NCBI GenBank assembly: GCA_028817635.1 | Contig: JAPPPH010000391.1 | Location: 1 to 15,658, forward strand | Direction of reading: 5' to 3' | DNA from: Verrucomicrobiales bacterium | GTDB lineage: Bacteria; Verrucomicrobiota; Verrucomicrobiia; Limisphaerales; UBA1096 | Length of the DNA: 15,658 bases | Part shown: piece by piece, positions 1 through 6,693 of the stretch | Position numbering within the stretch: position 1 is the stretch's first letter | How the letters are laid out: every line of letters starts with the position of its first letter | The notes under the pieces: model-generated | The model's input: only the letters and a program-made list of their open reading frames with translations | What the model was told of the DNA's origin: nothing | Database searches by the model: none | Position numbers and translations under genes: made by a program

Positions 1-88
1 CATTTATTCTGATTACGGTGTCCCTGAAAAACATTTTATAGAAAAACTTCTAACATATTTAAAATCGGAAGGTTTTATAAATAATTAG
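1..88 (+). CDS. 3' end of an unidentified gene (partial)
   Basis: Reading from base 2, 28 codons are open and end at TAG 86-88. The peptide begins IYSDYGVPEKHFIEKLL and ends KSEGFINN. It would be the C-terminus of a protein whose body lies left of the window. The charged, helix-like tail with a final FINN could be the end of a helical or winged-helix domain, but no family is recognisable from so short a piece. The AT-rich codon use (ATA, AAA, TTA) differs from the GC-rich genes to the right and matches the surrounding island-like segment. It could also be chance open sequence. Confidence 0.3.
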   Translation, partial: IYSDYGVPEKHFIEKLLTYLKSEGFINN

Positions 89-236
89 CCAAACAATTGC
101 ATATGGATGGAATGATTGCTCATTTAGCCCTTCATAAACGTCAGACGCCCGCCAATGAATTTACATATCGGAATGGCTTGGAGGATTCGCTGCTGTAGCA
201 GTAGGTGTCGCATTTTTAGTGAACCTTTAAAACATT
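89..236. other. Short non-coding spacer with remnant-like reading frame
   Basis: No convincing gene. A 31-codon frame begins at ATG 103 (MDGMIAHLALHKRQTPANEF...) and stops at TAG. Its HKR-x-P-x-x-x-EFTY stretch faintly recalls the start of DUF1365-type proteins, but the similarity breaks off at once. I treat it as at most a decayed fragment. Confidence 0.2.
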
Positions 237-521
237 TCACAACTGATGGATCACATTCGTGACCACTCCCCAAATCATCGACACGTCACAGTCACCGACC
301 TTCAAGTCAGGGCTGTTCGGATTGTCGGCGGTCAGTGTCAATTGGCCATCTACTTCTGACAATCTCTTCACCGTCATCTCGCAGTTGATCGCAGCGATCA
401 CCACCTTGCCAACCTTTGGCTCAATGCTTTTGTCTACCATCAAGATGTCGCCATCTCTTATGTGTGGTTCCATTGATTGACCTGAGACACGGCAGAAGAA
501 GGTGGTGATCTCTTTGGTCAT
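237..521 (-). CDS. UmuD-like S24-family peptidase, N-terminally shortened
   Basis: A 94-residue protein resembling the mature C-terminal half (UmuD') of the SOS mutagenesis protein UmuD. The catalytic serine lies in VSGQSM (S16) and the general-base lysine in MTVKRL (K52); their 36-residue spacing is close to that in E. coli UmuD (S60/K97). The segments DGDILMVD, VVIAAI and the closing WGVVTNVIH also match the UmuD/LexA peptidase fold. In the family this domain self-cleaves on a RecA filament, and UmuD' then joins UmuC as DNA polymerase V. UmuD homology continues upstream of the ATG (522-569, PPFGESAEKIDLNELI, like the QRIDLN segment of UmuD) up to an in-frame TAG at 570-572, so the cleavage region is cut off. 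No Shine-Dalgarno is visible at the ATG and no umuC follows in the window. It is either a remnant or a protein made directly in the UmuD'-like form. Confidence 0.65.
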   Translation of the reverse strand: MTKEITTFFCRVSGQSMEPHIRDGDILMVDKSIEPKVGKVVIAAINCEMTVKRLSEVDGQLTLTADNPNSPDLKVGDCDVSMIWGVVTNVIHQL

Positions 522-572
522 AATCAGTTCATTAAGGTCAATCTTCTCGGCCGATTCGCCGAACGGAGGCTA
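522..572 (-). pseudogene. Upstream umuD-like coding remnant ending at an in-frame TAG
   Basis: In the same frame as the S24 gene, the 16 codons 5' of its ATG read PPFGESAEKIDLNELI. The ending IDLNELI aligns with the conserved linker just before the UmuD' core (IDLNQLLI in E. coli). The codon before it is TAG (570-572). Farther upstream I found no frame resembling a UmuD N-terminus. This indicates that the gene was once longer and was broken by a nonsense or frameshift change. Confidence 0.5.
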
Positions 573-675
573 AGGATTGCCTTGCGCTGAAGCCTTGATC
601 GTAGAGGTCGAAGGTGCGGTTTGTTCCTGTGGTGACTTGCTGAAGCTGCAAGGGTGAAGACTGCTAAAAAGATGA

Positions 676-720
676 ACACCCCGCCAGAGAAAACACTAAA
701 GCCAGCGGGGTGTCATTTTT
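676..720. terminator. Terminator-like hairpin 1 of the island series
   Basis: The nine-base arms ACACCCCGC (676-684) and GCGGGGTGT (705-713) pair perfectly around a 20-base loop. A T-run follows on the plus strand (716-721). A T-rich stretch also follows on the minus strand, so it could terminate in both directions. Confidence 0.5.
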
Positions 721-790
721 TACCCAAACAACCAATGTCGGCCATGATCTCACCGACAATTTAAAAATCGCAAACAGTCTCCCAAAAACA

Positions 791-836
791 AAGCACCCCG
801 CCTGACAAGAGAGAGAATTGTGGCGAGGTGCTTTTA
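791..836. terminator. Terminator-like hairpin 2 of the island series
   Basis: The arms AAGCACCCCGCC (791-802) and GGCGAGGTGCTT (822-833) pair with one mismatch. TTTT follows on the plus strand and a T-rich run on the minus strand. The CACCCCGCC arm is shared with hairpin 1. Confidence 0.5.
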
Positions 837-943
837 ATGTTTATTACCACTTTTTGAAAACTCTCTGGAATTACTTAAAAAAGTGGAACGCGGGTATCCC
901 GCGTCTGTAATAAAAAATATAGCAACGAAGTGATAACAAACAA

Positions 944-982
944 AACCCCGTCAGCCGATTCTCGCAAAGGCTGACGGGGGTT
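944..982 (-). terminator. Terminator-like hairpin 3, downstream of remnant A
   Basis: The arms AACCCCGTCAGCC (944-956) and GGCTGACGGGGGTT (969-982) pair over 13 bases with one bulged G. On the minus strand the stem is followed by TTTTGTTTG. The position 3' of the minus-strand coding remnant at 1115-1180 suits a terminator of that gene. Confidence 0.55.
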
Positions 983-1015
983 AGATACATTAACTATTAA
1001 ACAAACCATTTGAGC

Positions 1016-1059
1016 GCCAGCGCCACCAACTGGACTAGACACCCATAGGCAACGCTGGC
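1016..1059 (-). other. Stem-loop beside remnant A
   Basis: GCCAGCG (1016-1022) pairs with CGCTGGC (1053-1059) around a 30-base loop. The equivalent stem beside remnant B has GCCGGCG/CGCCGGC: the central pair changed on both sides, so pairing is kept. See the finding on the duplicated module. Confidence 0.4.
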
Positions 1060-1114
1060 TGTGTCGGCCCCTTAATTCCAACACATAAATAATTTAGCAA
1101 TCAATCTTTCTGCA

Positions 1115-1180
1115 TCAAATCTTCCGATACCGATCCAACGTTGCCATCGTATCCTTAATCGCCTGCGCGTAGCTGTCTCT
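1115..1180 (-). pseudogene. Remnant A: 3' end of a gene related to remnant B
   Basis: On the minus strand the codons read RDSYAQAIKDTMATLDRYRKI and stop at TGA (1115-1117). Remnant B, about 615 bases away, encodes GYAQALKDAMAKLDRYRKI followed by TGA. The match continues past the stop into the 3' flank (AATTTAGCAA). Upstream, relatedness ends at about 1180, where a different small frame (1186-1290) takes over. The bases CAGGCGATTAA occur both inside this tail and at the end of that frame, which suggests recombination at short homology. I do not recognise the protein family. Confidence 0.45.
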
Positions 1181-1185
1181 TTGTA

Positions 1186-1290
1186 TTAATCGCCTGAAAA
1201 TTTTTGTATTAATGCAACAAAAGCCTTTCCTAAAAAAGAACCCAATAAAAAAGCCCCCAAAACGACAGTTATAGCAAAGAGTAATTCCAT
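1186..1290 (-). CDS. Possible 34-residue single-pass membrane protein
   Basis: The frame begins at ATG 1288-1290 (MELLFAITVVLGAFLLGSF...) and ends KFSGD at TAA 1186-1188. Residues 2-28 are one hydrophobic segment with small residues (G/A) spaced along it, and the C-terminal end is charged. It lies between hairpin 4 and remnant A on the same strand. There is no clear Shine-Dalgarno, and a frame this short in AT-rich DNA could be chance. A longer version of the same frame starts at 1368 but would run through hairpin 4. Confidence 0.3.
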   Translation of the reverse strand: MELLFAITVVLGAFLLGSFLGKAFVALIQKFSGD

Positions 1291-1319
1291 ATGTTTTACG
1301 AAAAAGTTTCGGATAAACA

Positions 1320-1360
1320 AAACCCCGCCAAGTGATTTCTCCTCAACCTGACGGGGTTTG
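1320..1360 (-). terminator. Terminator-like hairpin 4 of the island series
   Basis: The arms AAACCCCG (1320-1327) and CGGGGTTT (1352-1359) pair perfectly. The minus strand continues TTTTGTTTAT after the stem. The arm plus flank ACCCCGCCA is nearly the same as in hairpins 1 and 5. Confidence 0.5.
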
Positions 1361-1574
1361 TACTTCACGTCCTTACACGAATCGACACACTCATGCCAAC
1401 AACCATGAAACAGTCGAGAACCACCCCGACCCTATGAATAAGAATCACTTCTCAGTGACAAAAAATTAATACGCATGAATAGTGCCAAATCTGAAATTCA
1501 AGAAATCGCTAATGTTTTAAGAATTACCGATGGCGAAGATGTTTAAGTCTGAAAAAAAAACACCACAATGTAAA

Positions 1575-1609
1575 AACCCCGCCAGCCTTCCTCCAGACTG
1601 ACGGGGGTT
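1575..1609 (-). terminator. Terminator-like hairpin 5, downstream of remnant B
   Basis: The left arm AACCCCGCCAG (1575-1585) pairs imperfectly with CTGACGGGGGTT (1598-1609). On the minus strand GGGG is followed by TTTTTAC. Its position relative to remnant B equals that of hairpin 3 relative to remnant A. Confidence 0.5.
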
Positions 1610-1629
1610 CAACCATTGCTATGAAATGT

Positions 1630-1675
1630 GCCGGCGCCAACCCTTGAGGATTAGCCGTCCTGTAGTGACGCCGGC
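1630..1675 (-). other. Stem-loop beside remnant B
   Basis: GCCGGCG (1630-1636) pairs with CGCCGGC (1669-1675) around a 32-base loop. It corresponds to the 1016-1059 stem, with one compensatory base-pair change. Confidence 0.4.
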
Positions 1676-1729
1676 GGTGTCAATGACCCTGTTCAATGAC
1701 AATAAAATTTAGCAACAAACTCAACTAAA

Positions 1730-1899
1730 TCAAATTTTCCGGTACCGATCCAACTTCGCCATTGCATCCTTCAGTGCCTGCGCGTAGCCGCGCTGTCCAG
1801 TTCCTTGTCAATTCCGTCGGTCAATGCACTTCCAATGCTGAGGTCGATCCCCTCTTCCAACACATCCTTCAGTGCCTGCCAGGTGCCATTGCTGAGCAC
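1730..1899 (-). pseudogene. Remnant B: frameshifted fragment of an unknown gene
   Basis: On the minus strand a frame from GTG 1897-1899 reads VLSNGTWQALKDVLEEGIDL and continues to DGIDKELDSA. Near base 1789 the sense moves one base into GYAQALKDAMAKLDRYRKI and stops at TGA (1730-1732). Before the GTG is an in-frame TAG, so this is a fragment. The peptide repeats QALKD twice, matching the 17-base direct repeat CATCCTTCAGTGCCTGC (1766-1782 and 1863-1879). The C-terminal part is homologous to remnant A. The alternating charged residues suggest a helical protein of unknown function. Confidence 0.45.
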
Positions 1900-1965
1900 C
1901 TAATAATCAACACTACGAACCGTTACAACCGTAAGTTTCGGCTGGCGGTTTTTGTCTTTGGTTGA

Positions 1966-2148
1966 GTGAATTGTAGAGTGTTTGAAAACTTAATGGGTAC
2001 ACAAGTGAAACCATTAGATTGTGCGTGGGCACACAAAACACCGCCACAACCTGTCACACCATTTTATAGCTTGTCGCTGTCAATCTTGGACTCAGGATAC
2101 AGTTCACCCCTGCTAGTGAAGAAACTGGAGGAATCTTTGAAAAAATAG
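1966..2148 (+). pseudogene. Possible C-terminal remnant of an integrase-like gene
   Basis: An open frame ends at TAG 2146-2148, directly against the CCA end (2149) of the minus-strand tRNA-Asp gene. It contains MGTQVKPL and, after it, AHKTPPQPVTPFYSLSL. It carries two near-identical direct repeats, TGGGTACACAA (1994-2004) and TGGGCACACAA (2026-2036). An integrase gene ending at the tRNA edge is the usual layout of tRNA-integrated elements, and short GT-rich tails are common there. No catalytic residues remain in this stretch, so the assignment rests on position and is weak. Confidence 0.2.
2139..2148 (-). terminator. T-tract after tRNA-Asp
   Basis: Reading along the minus strand, the CCA is followed by CTATTTTTTC. 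The T6 run directly after the folded tRNA could end transcription. It overlaps the 3' end of the plus-strand frame that stops at 2148. Confidence 0.35.
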
Positions 2149-2225
2149 TGGCGGGAGTGACGGGACTTGAACCCGCAACCTCCTGCGTGACAGGCAGGCG
2201 CTCTAACCAATTGAGCTACACCCCC
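2149..2225 (-). tRNA. tRNA-Asp (GTC)
   Basis: This 77-base gene has an encoded CCA (TGG at 2149-2151 on the plus strand). The acceptor stem pairs GGGGGTG with CACTCCC (one G-U), and the discriminator base is G. The D-arm holds GCTCAATTGGTTAGAGC, the anticodon loop is CTGTCAC (anticodon GTC), and the T-arm contains GGTTCAAGTCC. A T-run follows the CCA at once (CTATTTTTTC), a likely transcription stop. The AT-rich decayed segment begins directly at its 3' end, the usual side for integration of mobile elements. Confidence 0.95.
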
Positions 2226-2240
2226 GACAAGGGGCGAGAG

Positions 2241-2268
2241 AACGTAGCAGAAGTTTTTTCGCGGTCAA
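2241..2268 (-). promoter_or_regulatory. Promoter candidate for tRNA-Asp
   Basis: On the minus strand, TTGACC (2263-2268) matches the -35 consensus in five of six bases. TACGTT (2241-2246) could serve as the -10 box, with a 16-base spacer. The start would fall about ten bases before the mature 5' end at 2225, a normal distance for a tRNA gene. The rest of the space between the two tRNA genes (2269-2453) shows nothing else I can support. Confidence 0.5.
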
Positions 2269-2451
2269 GCGGTTCTGCAAAAAAAATGATCCGGACAACA
2301 GACGCCAAGGAGGTGGGTGTGGGGAACACCGCAGAAGAAACGTGCCGCTGCCCGAATCGGAAAGCAATTTTTCTACCTCAACTGAGTTCTGTCAATCCTC
2401 AATTCTCCCAGCCATCCACATCGGCTCTCGCGTGGGTAAATCTCAGGAAAA

Positions 2452-2543
<92 letters not shown>

Positions 2544-2654
2544 GCCGAGCGGGCGCGCATTGTGTGTGAGGATAGGCGGAGCGGCAAGTTTTTTGCTGAT
2601 ACTGACTCGCCGCTTGATTTGGGAGGGTGCTTCGAAATAGGCTCTCTGCGCTTT

Positions 2655-3743
2655 ATGGCGCACTTGAAGCTTCATATCCCGGGACCGATCGAGGTCAGTG
2701 ACAAGACGTTCGAGGCGTTTCGCACGCCGATGATCGGACACCGCAGTCAAGATTTTAAGGATCTGTACGCTGCAGTGATGCCGCACCTGCAATCGCTGCT
2801 CTACACGGATCGGCTGGTATACCTCGGCACCGCCTCCGCATGGGGCATTATGGAAGGTGCTGTGCGCAACCTCGTTTCGAAAGGCGTGCTCAACTGCATG
2901 AAGGGCGCTTTCTCCGACAAGTGGTTCGACGTCTCCAAACGCTGCGGCAAGGAGGCCGAGGCGCTGCAGGTCGATTGGGGTTCCCCCATCCTGCCCGAGC
3001 AAATCGACGAGCGGCTGGCCACCGGCCGGTTCGACGCCGTCACGCTCGTCCACAACGAAACCTCCACCGGCGTGATGAGCCCACTCTGCGAGATTGCCGC
3101 GCTGAAGGAGAAGTACCCGGACGTGATGTTCATCGTCGACAGCGTCACCTCGATGACCGGCGTGAAGATCGAGTTCGACAAGCTCGGCATCGACCTGCTG
3201 CTCGCCGGGACGCAGAAGGCGTTCGCCCTGCCCCCGGGGCTGAGTGTATTCGCCGCCTCGCAGGCCGCGCTCGAACGCGCCGCAACGCTGGATGATCGAG
3301 GCTATTATTTTGACCTGCACGAGTTCCAGAAAAACGCCGAGAAAAGCATGACGCCCAGCACGCCGAGCATCGGGCACATTTACGCGCTGAAGTCGAAGCT
3401 CGAGGACATGATGGCGGAAGGGCTGGACGCGCGGTTCGATCGCCACGCCAAGCTCGCCCAGATGACCCGAGACTGGGCAACCGGACACGGATTCACGCTG
3501 TTTCCAGAGGGCGGTTACGAATCCCAGACACTGACCTGCGTGAACAACGGGGCCAAGCCGGGGGGACGCGAAGTGGACGTGGCCAAACTGCAAGGGTTGA
3601 TGAAAGAACGCGGCATCCTGATCGACGGCGGCTACGGCAAGCTCAAGGGCAAAACCTTCCGCCTCTCCAGCATGGGCGACGAGACGGAGGAAACGATGCA
3701 GACCCTCTACGGCCTGCTCGACGAGTCGCTGGCCAAGCTCTGA
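2655..3743 (+). CDS. Class V PLP aminotransferase (alanine-glyoxylate/serine-pyruvate type)
   Basis: A 362-residue fold-type I aminotransferase of class V. It starts MAHLKLHIPGPIEVSD, as family members do (PGP near the N-terminus, then GHRSQDF). D162 in FIVDSVTSM should contact the PLP ring nitrogen, and K188 in AGTQKAFALPPG is the Schiff-base lysine. The ending KGKTFRLSSMGDE is the usual C-terminal domain motif. The family moves amino groups between alanine, serine, aspartate or phosphoserine and glyoxylate, pyruvate or hydroxypyruvate; the substrate cannot be read from the sequence. I chose ATG 2655 because the longer frame runs back into the tRNA-Ser gene and the family begins near this methionine. 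No strong Shine-Dalgarno is visible. It is monocistronic, with a hairpin just downstream. Confidence 0.88.
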   Translation: MAHLKLHIPGPIEVSDKTFEAFRTPMIGHRSQDFKDLYAAVMPHLQSLLYTDRLVYLGTASAWGIMEGAVRNLVSKGVLNCMKGAFSDKWFDVSKRCGKEAEALQVDWGSPILPEQIDERLATGRFDAVTLVHNETSTGVMSPLCEIAALKEKYPDVMFIVDSVTSMTGVKIEFDKLGIDLLLAGTQKAFALPPGLSVFAASQAALERAATLDDRGYYFDLHEFQKNAEKSMTPSTPSIGHIYALKSKLEDMMAEGLDARFDRHAKLAQMTRDWATGHGFTLFPEGGYESQTLTCVNNGAKPGGREVDVAKLQGLMKERGILIDGGYGKLKGKTFRLSSMGDETEETMQTLYGLLDESLAKL

Positions 3744-3776
3744 GAGGGAGTTTTCAGTTTCAAGTGAAATTCTGAC

Positions 3777-3813
3777 GACCGCTCGCGCTTGGCCAAGCGC
3801 AGGCGGTCTGTTT
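3777..3813 (+). terminator. Hairpin after the aminotransferase, built around the palindrome
   Basis: GACCGC...GCGCTTGG (3777-3792) pairs with CCAAGCGC...GCGGTC (3793-3808), with one wobble and one mismatch in the middle. TGTTTCC follows. The repeat palindrome at 3785-3800 forms the top of the stem, and outer arms unique to this site extend it. It lies 34 bases after the stop codon and is a likely intrinsic terminator, though the T-tract is weak. Confidence 0.5.
3785..3800. repeat. Dispersed palindrome, exact 16-base copy
   Basis: GCGCTTGGCCAAGCGC, its own reverse complement. This is the first copy from the left; none occurs in bases 1-3784. Confidence 0.85.
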
Positions 3814-3924
3814 CCTTCGCCCCCGTGGGGAAAAGGTGCCCGAAGGGCGGATGAGGGGGATGGATAATTCAGTTCAGGCCGATGGTCGTCATCGGTTTTC
3901 TCATATCAGAAACGTGCTGGTCGA

Positions 3925-3960
3925 CCCTCTCCCTGTCCCTCTCCCTGTCCAGGGAGAGGG
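3925..3960. repeat. 12-base tandem duplication with overlapping inverted repeat
   Basis: CCCTCTCCCTGT occurs twice in tandem (3925-3936, 3937-3948). The second copy faces CAGGGAGAGGG (3950-3960), giving an 11-bp stem with a two-base loop. It lies 40 bases beyond the lolD stop and could help end the lolCD transcript on the minus strand, but no T-run follows there. Similar pyrimidine/purine stems are common in many genomes. Confidence 0.55.
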
Positions 3961-3985
3961 GATTTTCCGTGAATCAATTTTCAAT

Positions 3986-4000
3986 GCGCTTGGCCAAGCG

Positions 4001-4001
<1 letters not shown>
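3986..4001. repeat. Dispersed palindrome, exact 16-base copy touching the lolD stop
   Basis: GCGCTTGGCCAAGCGC. Its last base (4001) is also the third base of the lolD TAG stop on the minus strand. It could act as a hairpin right behind the lolD coding region. Confidence 0.8.
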
Positions 4002-4670
<669 letters not shown>

Positions 4671-4678
<8 letters not shown>

Positions 4679-5942
4679 GGCGAAATGCCTCCACGGGCCT
4701 GAGCCGACTGGCGTTCCACGCAGGCAACACCCCGGCCAACAGGCAGATGAAAAACGAGCCCACGCCGATCTTGATCAGGTCACCCGGCACGATCTGCGCC
4801 GGCAATGCCTGAAAGCCGTAAATGCTCGCCGGGAAAATTTCGAACCCGGTGAGTTCACGCATTAGCACGAGAAATTCGTTCCGAAATTCCAGCGCCAACA
4901 GCCCAAGGCCGAAGCCAAACGTCAGGCCAAGCGCCGCGACGAACAGGCTTTGCGACAGGAACACCCGCATGATCTGGCCGCCGGTGGCGCCCAGCGCCTT
5001 GAGCGTGCCGATCTCCGGCGTGCGCTGCACCACGAACGTAATCTGCGAACTGGTAATGCCGAACGCCGCGACGATCATCACGAAAAACAACAGGTAAAAC
5101 ATCACGTTGCGCTCGACGCGAAGCGCCTCGAGCAGGTGCGAATTTTCGTCCTCCCAAGTCCGCACCACTAAACCGGCAGGCAGGGTGGTCAGTAGTTGTT
5201 GCCGGGTCGGCTCCGCCAGTGAGGCGTCCTTCAGTCGCACGCCCAACCCGTGCACCGCATCGCCGAGGTCGTACAGCTCCTGCGCGTTCTCGAGCGACGT
5301 CAGCATAAAGTTCGCGTTGTACTCGAAGTATCCGGCATCAATGATCCCGCGCACCTCGTAGTCGTCCGGCAGCAGCACCAATTCCCTGCCCTCCTCCTGT
5401 GCCTCGCGGATACGATGAAAACTCCGCGCCGAATGCACGGCGAGATAATCGCCCACGTTCAGCTTGAGCTGGGAACGAATCTCCGAGCCGACCAACAGTC
5501 CGCCGTCGAGATCCAGTTCCCCCACGATCAGGCTGTTGGTGGAAACGAGCGAACTGACCGTCGGCTCGAGGTCGATGTCCACGCCGCGGACGTATGGCGT
5601 GTAGATTTGTGGCAGGCCCTCGTCCGGCTGCGTCTCCACCAGCACCGGCCCGATGACGAACGGCGCCACGCCGGTCACCGACTCATTATCCAGCACCGTC
5701 TCGCGCAGTTCACGGTACTCTGTCATCACGCGATCCTGCGTGAAGACCTTGATGTGGGAATTAAAATTGAGCAACCGCTCGCGGAGCATGAGGTCGAACC
5801 CGCTCATGACACTCATGACGATGATCAACACCGCCACGCCGAGTGTCACCCCGATGATGGAGATCAGGGTGATGACGGACACGAACGTCCGCTTGGGGCG
5901 CAAATACCGCAGCGCCAGGGCGAGTTCAAACGGCAGCTTCAC
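4671..5942 (-). CDS. lolC: LolC/LolE-like lipoprotein-releasing permease
   Basis: A 423-residue FtsX-type membrane subunit. It begins MKLPFELALALRYLRPKR, followed by the first membrane helix (about 19-46, LISIIGVTLGVAVLIIVMSV). A large periplasmic MacB-like core follows (about 50-280), then three C-terminal helices starting near FYLLFFVMIVAAFGIT, with the family segment ERNVMFYL and the EIGTLKALGA motif. This length and layout fit LolC/E; one permease probably acts as a homodimer with the downstream ATPase, as in bacteria with a single lolC/E (LolF-type). The start is GTG (5940-5942); no in-frame ATG lies closer to the conserved N-terminus. The gene overlaps lolD by eight bases. Confidence 0.87.
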
Positions 5943-6179
5943 TCAGAGCGGCCCGGAGAGTACCCGAAGGCCAAGCGCCGGAAAAGATTGAACCCCCGCC
6001 CCGCTTGGCCAGGCGCTTGGCCAAGTGCATGATTCCGGCCCGCTTCCATCTTTTAATGTGGCAGGTTTCGTGCTACGTTTTCCCCGTTGTTGCGGGCAAA
6101 CCCTCCTGTCCTTTTTTCAGGGGCGAAATGCGTCATCCGACCCGGTTCGCGCGCGACGACCAACCAAGTTTCCAATCGG
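5943..6179. other. Divergent intergenic region between lolC and mcsA
   Basis: Both operons must be transcribed from here. It contains a palindrome half copy (about 5967-5978) and a degenerate 12-base-period dimer (6002-6027). TACGTT at 6074-6079, the same hexamer as in the tRNA-Asp promoter candidate, could be a -10 box for mcsA, but no good -35 box stands 16-18 bases before it. No CIRCE element is visible, and I did not see a CtsR-like operator. Confidence 0.35.
6002..6027. repeat. Degenerate palindrome dimer (12-base period)
   Basis: GCTTGGCCAGGC (6003-6014) is followed directly by GCTTGGCCAAGT (6015-6026). Each differs from the core by one base. This intergenic dimer lies in the lolC/mcsA divergent region. 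Confidence 0.7.
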
Positions 6180-6689
6180 ATGCTCTGCGATATTTGCAAG
6201 GAAAAGGAAGCCACCGTCCACCTGACCCAGATGGTCGAGGGCAAGACCAAGAAGATCGACCTGTGCGAGTCGTGCTCGAAGGCCAAGGGCGTGGACGACC
6301 CGGCCGGGTTTTCGCTGGCCGACCTGCTGCTCGGGCTCGGCGCCTCTCAGGAGATGGAGGAGGCCGACACTGCCAGCACCAAGTGCCCGCAGTGCGGCTT
6401 CAGTCAGGCGGACTTCAAAAAAACCGGGCGCCTCGGCTGCCCTGAGTGTTACGAGCATTTTGAGGAAGGTGTCGAGGGACTGCTCAAGACCATGCACAAG
6501 GGCACACGCCACACTGGCAAGGCACCGGCCGTCTGGCAGCAGACGAAGGATTACGTCGACCAGATGCACGAGTTGCAGACGCTGCTCGACAAAGCGATCG
6601 CCAAGGAGGACTACGAAAAGGCGGCCGAGTTGCGCGACAAAATCACGAACCTGAAAACCGAATACGCCGCAGCCGCCAAGACCCCGTAA
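6180..6689 (+). CDS. mcsA: McsA-like zinc-binding activator of arginine kinase
   Basis: A 169-residue protein with four CxxC pairs (C3/C6, C29/C32, C69/C72, C87/C90), which should bind two zinc ions as in McsA. It ends with a UVR-type helical hairpin (about 124-160, LDKAIAKEDYEKAAELRDKI). In Bacillus, McsA activates the arginine kinase McsB and links it to ClpC. ATG 6180 is chosen because the family begins MLCDIC; an upstream in-frame ATG at 6087 would add 31 residues without family character. There is no strong Shine-Dalgarno. The stop is followed four bases later by mcsB, so the two are co-transcribed. A ctsR gene, usual in front of mcsA in Firmicutes, is absent here. Confidence 0.85.
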   Translation: MLCDICKEKEATVHLTQMVEGKTKKIDLCESCSKAKGVDDPAGFSLADLLLGLGASQEMEEADTASTKCPQCGFSQADFKKTGRLGCPECYEHFEEGVEGLLKTMHKGTRHTGKAPAVWQQTKDYVDQMHELQTLLDKAIAKEDYEKAAELRDKITNLKTEYAAAAKTP

Positions 6690-6693
6690 CGCG

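Larger units (their letters stand above)
573..1114. other. Gene-poor AT-rich stretch with terminator-like hairpins
   Basis: I see no convincing protein gene here. The stretch holds three terminator-like hairpins (676-713, 791-833, 944-982), a smaller inverted repeat TGTCGG/CCGACA (736-741/753-758) and a stem-loop GCCAGCG/CGCTGGC (1016-1022/1053-1059). A minus-strand frame starting GTG near 681 reads like a short hydrophobic leader (VFIFLAVFTLAASAS) but has no support beyond that. Confidence 0.4.
1361..1729. other. AT-rich stretch without a supported gene
   Basis: The only frame of note is a 23-codon one from ATG 1475 to TAA 1544-1546 (MNSAKSEIQEIANVL...). It is mildly helix-forming and could be the start of a truncated gene, but nothing else supports it. 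The stretch also holds hairpin 5 (1575-1609) and the stem-loop at 1630-1675. Confidence 0.35.

Noticed and set aside
600..690. Minus-strand GTG frame with signal-peptide-like start (VFIFLAVFTLAASAS)
   Set aside because: It overlaps hairpin 1, has no Shine-Dalgarno, and turns into a low-complexity arginine-rich stretch in another frame of the umuD remnant.
676..1609. CRISPR array
   Set aside because: The hairpin repeats are imperfect, irregularly spaced (about 110-380 bases) and each is a terminator-like inverted repeat. There are no unit-length spacers and no cas genes.
676..1790. Integron cassette array with attC sites
   Set aside because: Repeated structured ends between small gene remnants suggested it, but I could not find paired GTTRRRY/RYYYAAC core sites, and no integron integrase is in the window.
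6087..6179. Earlier start for McsA adding 31 residues
   Set aside because: The added residues have no family resemblance, and the first zinc cysteines begin immediately after ATG 6180 as in known McsA.
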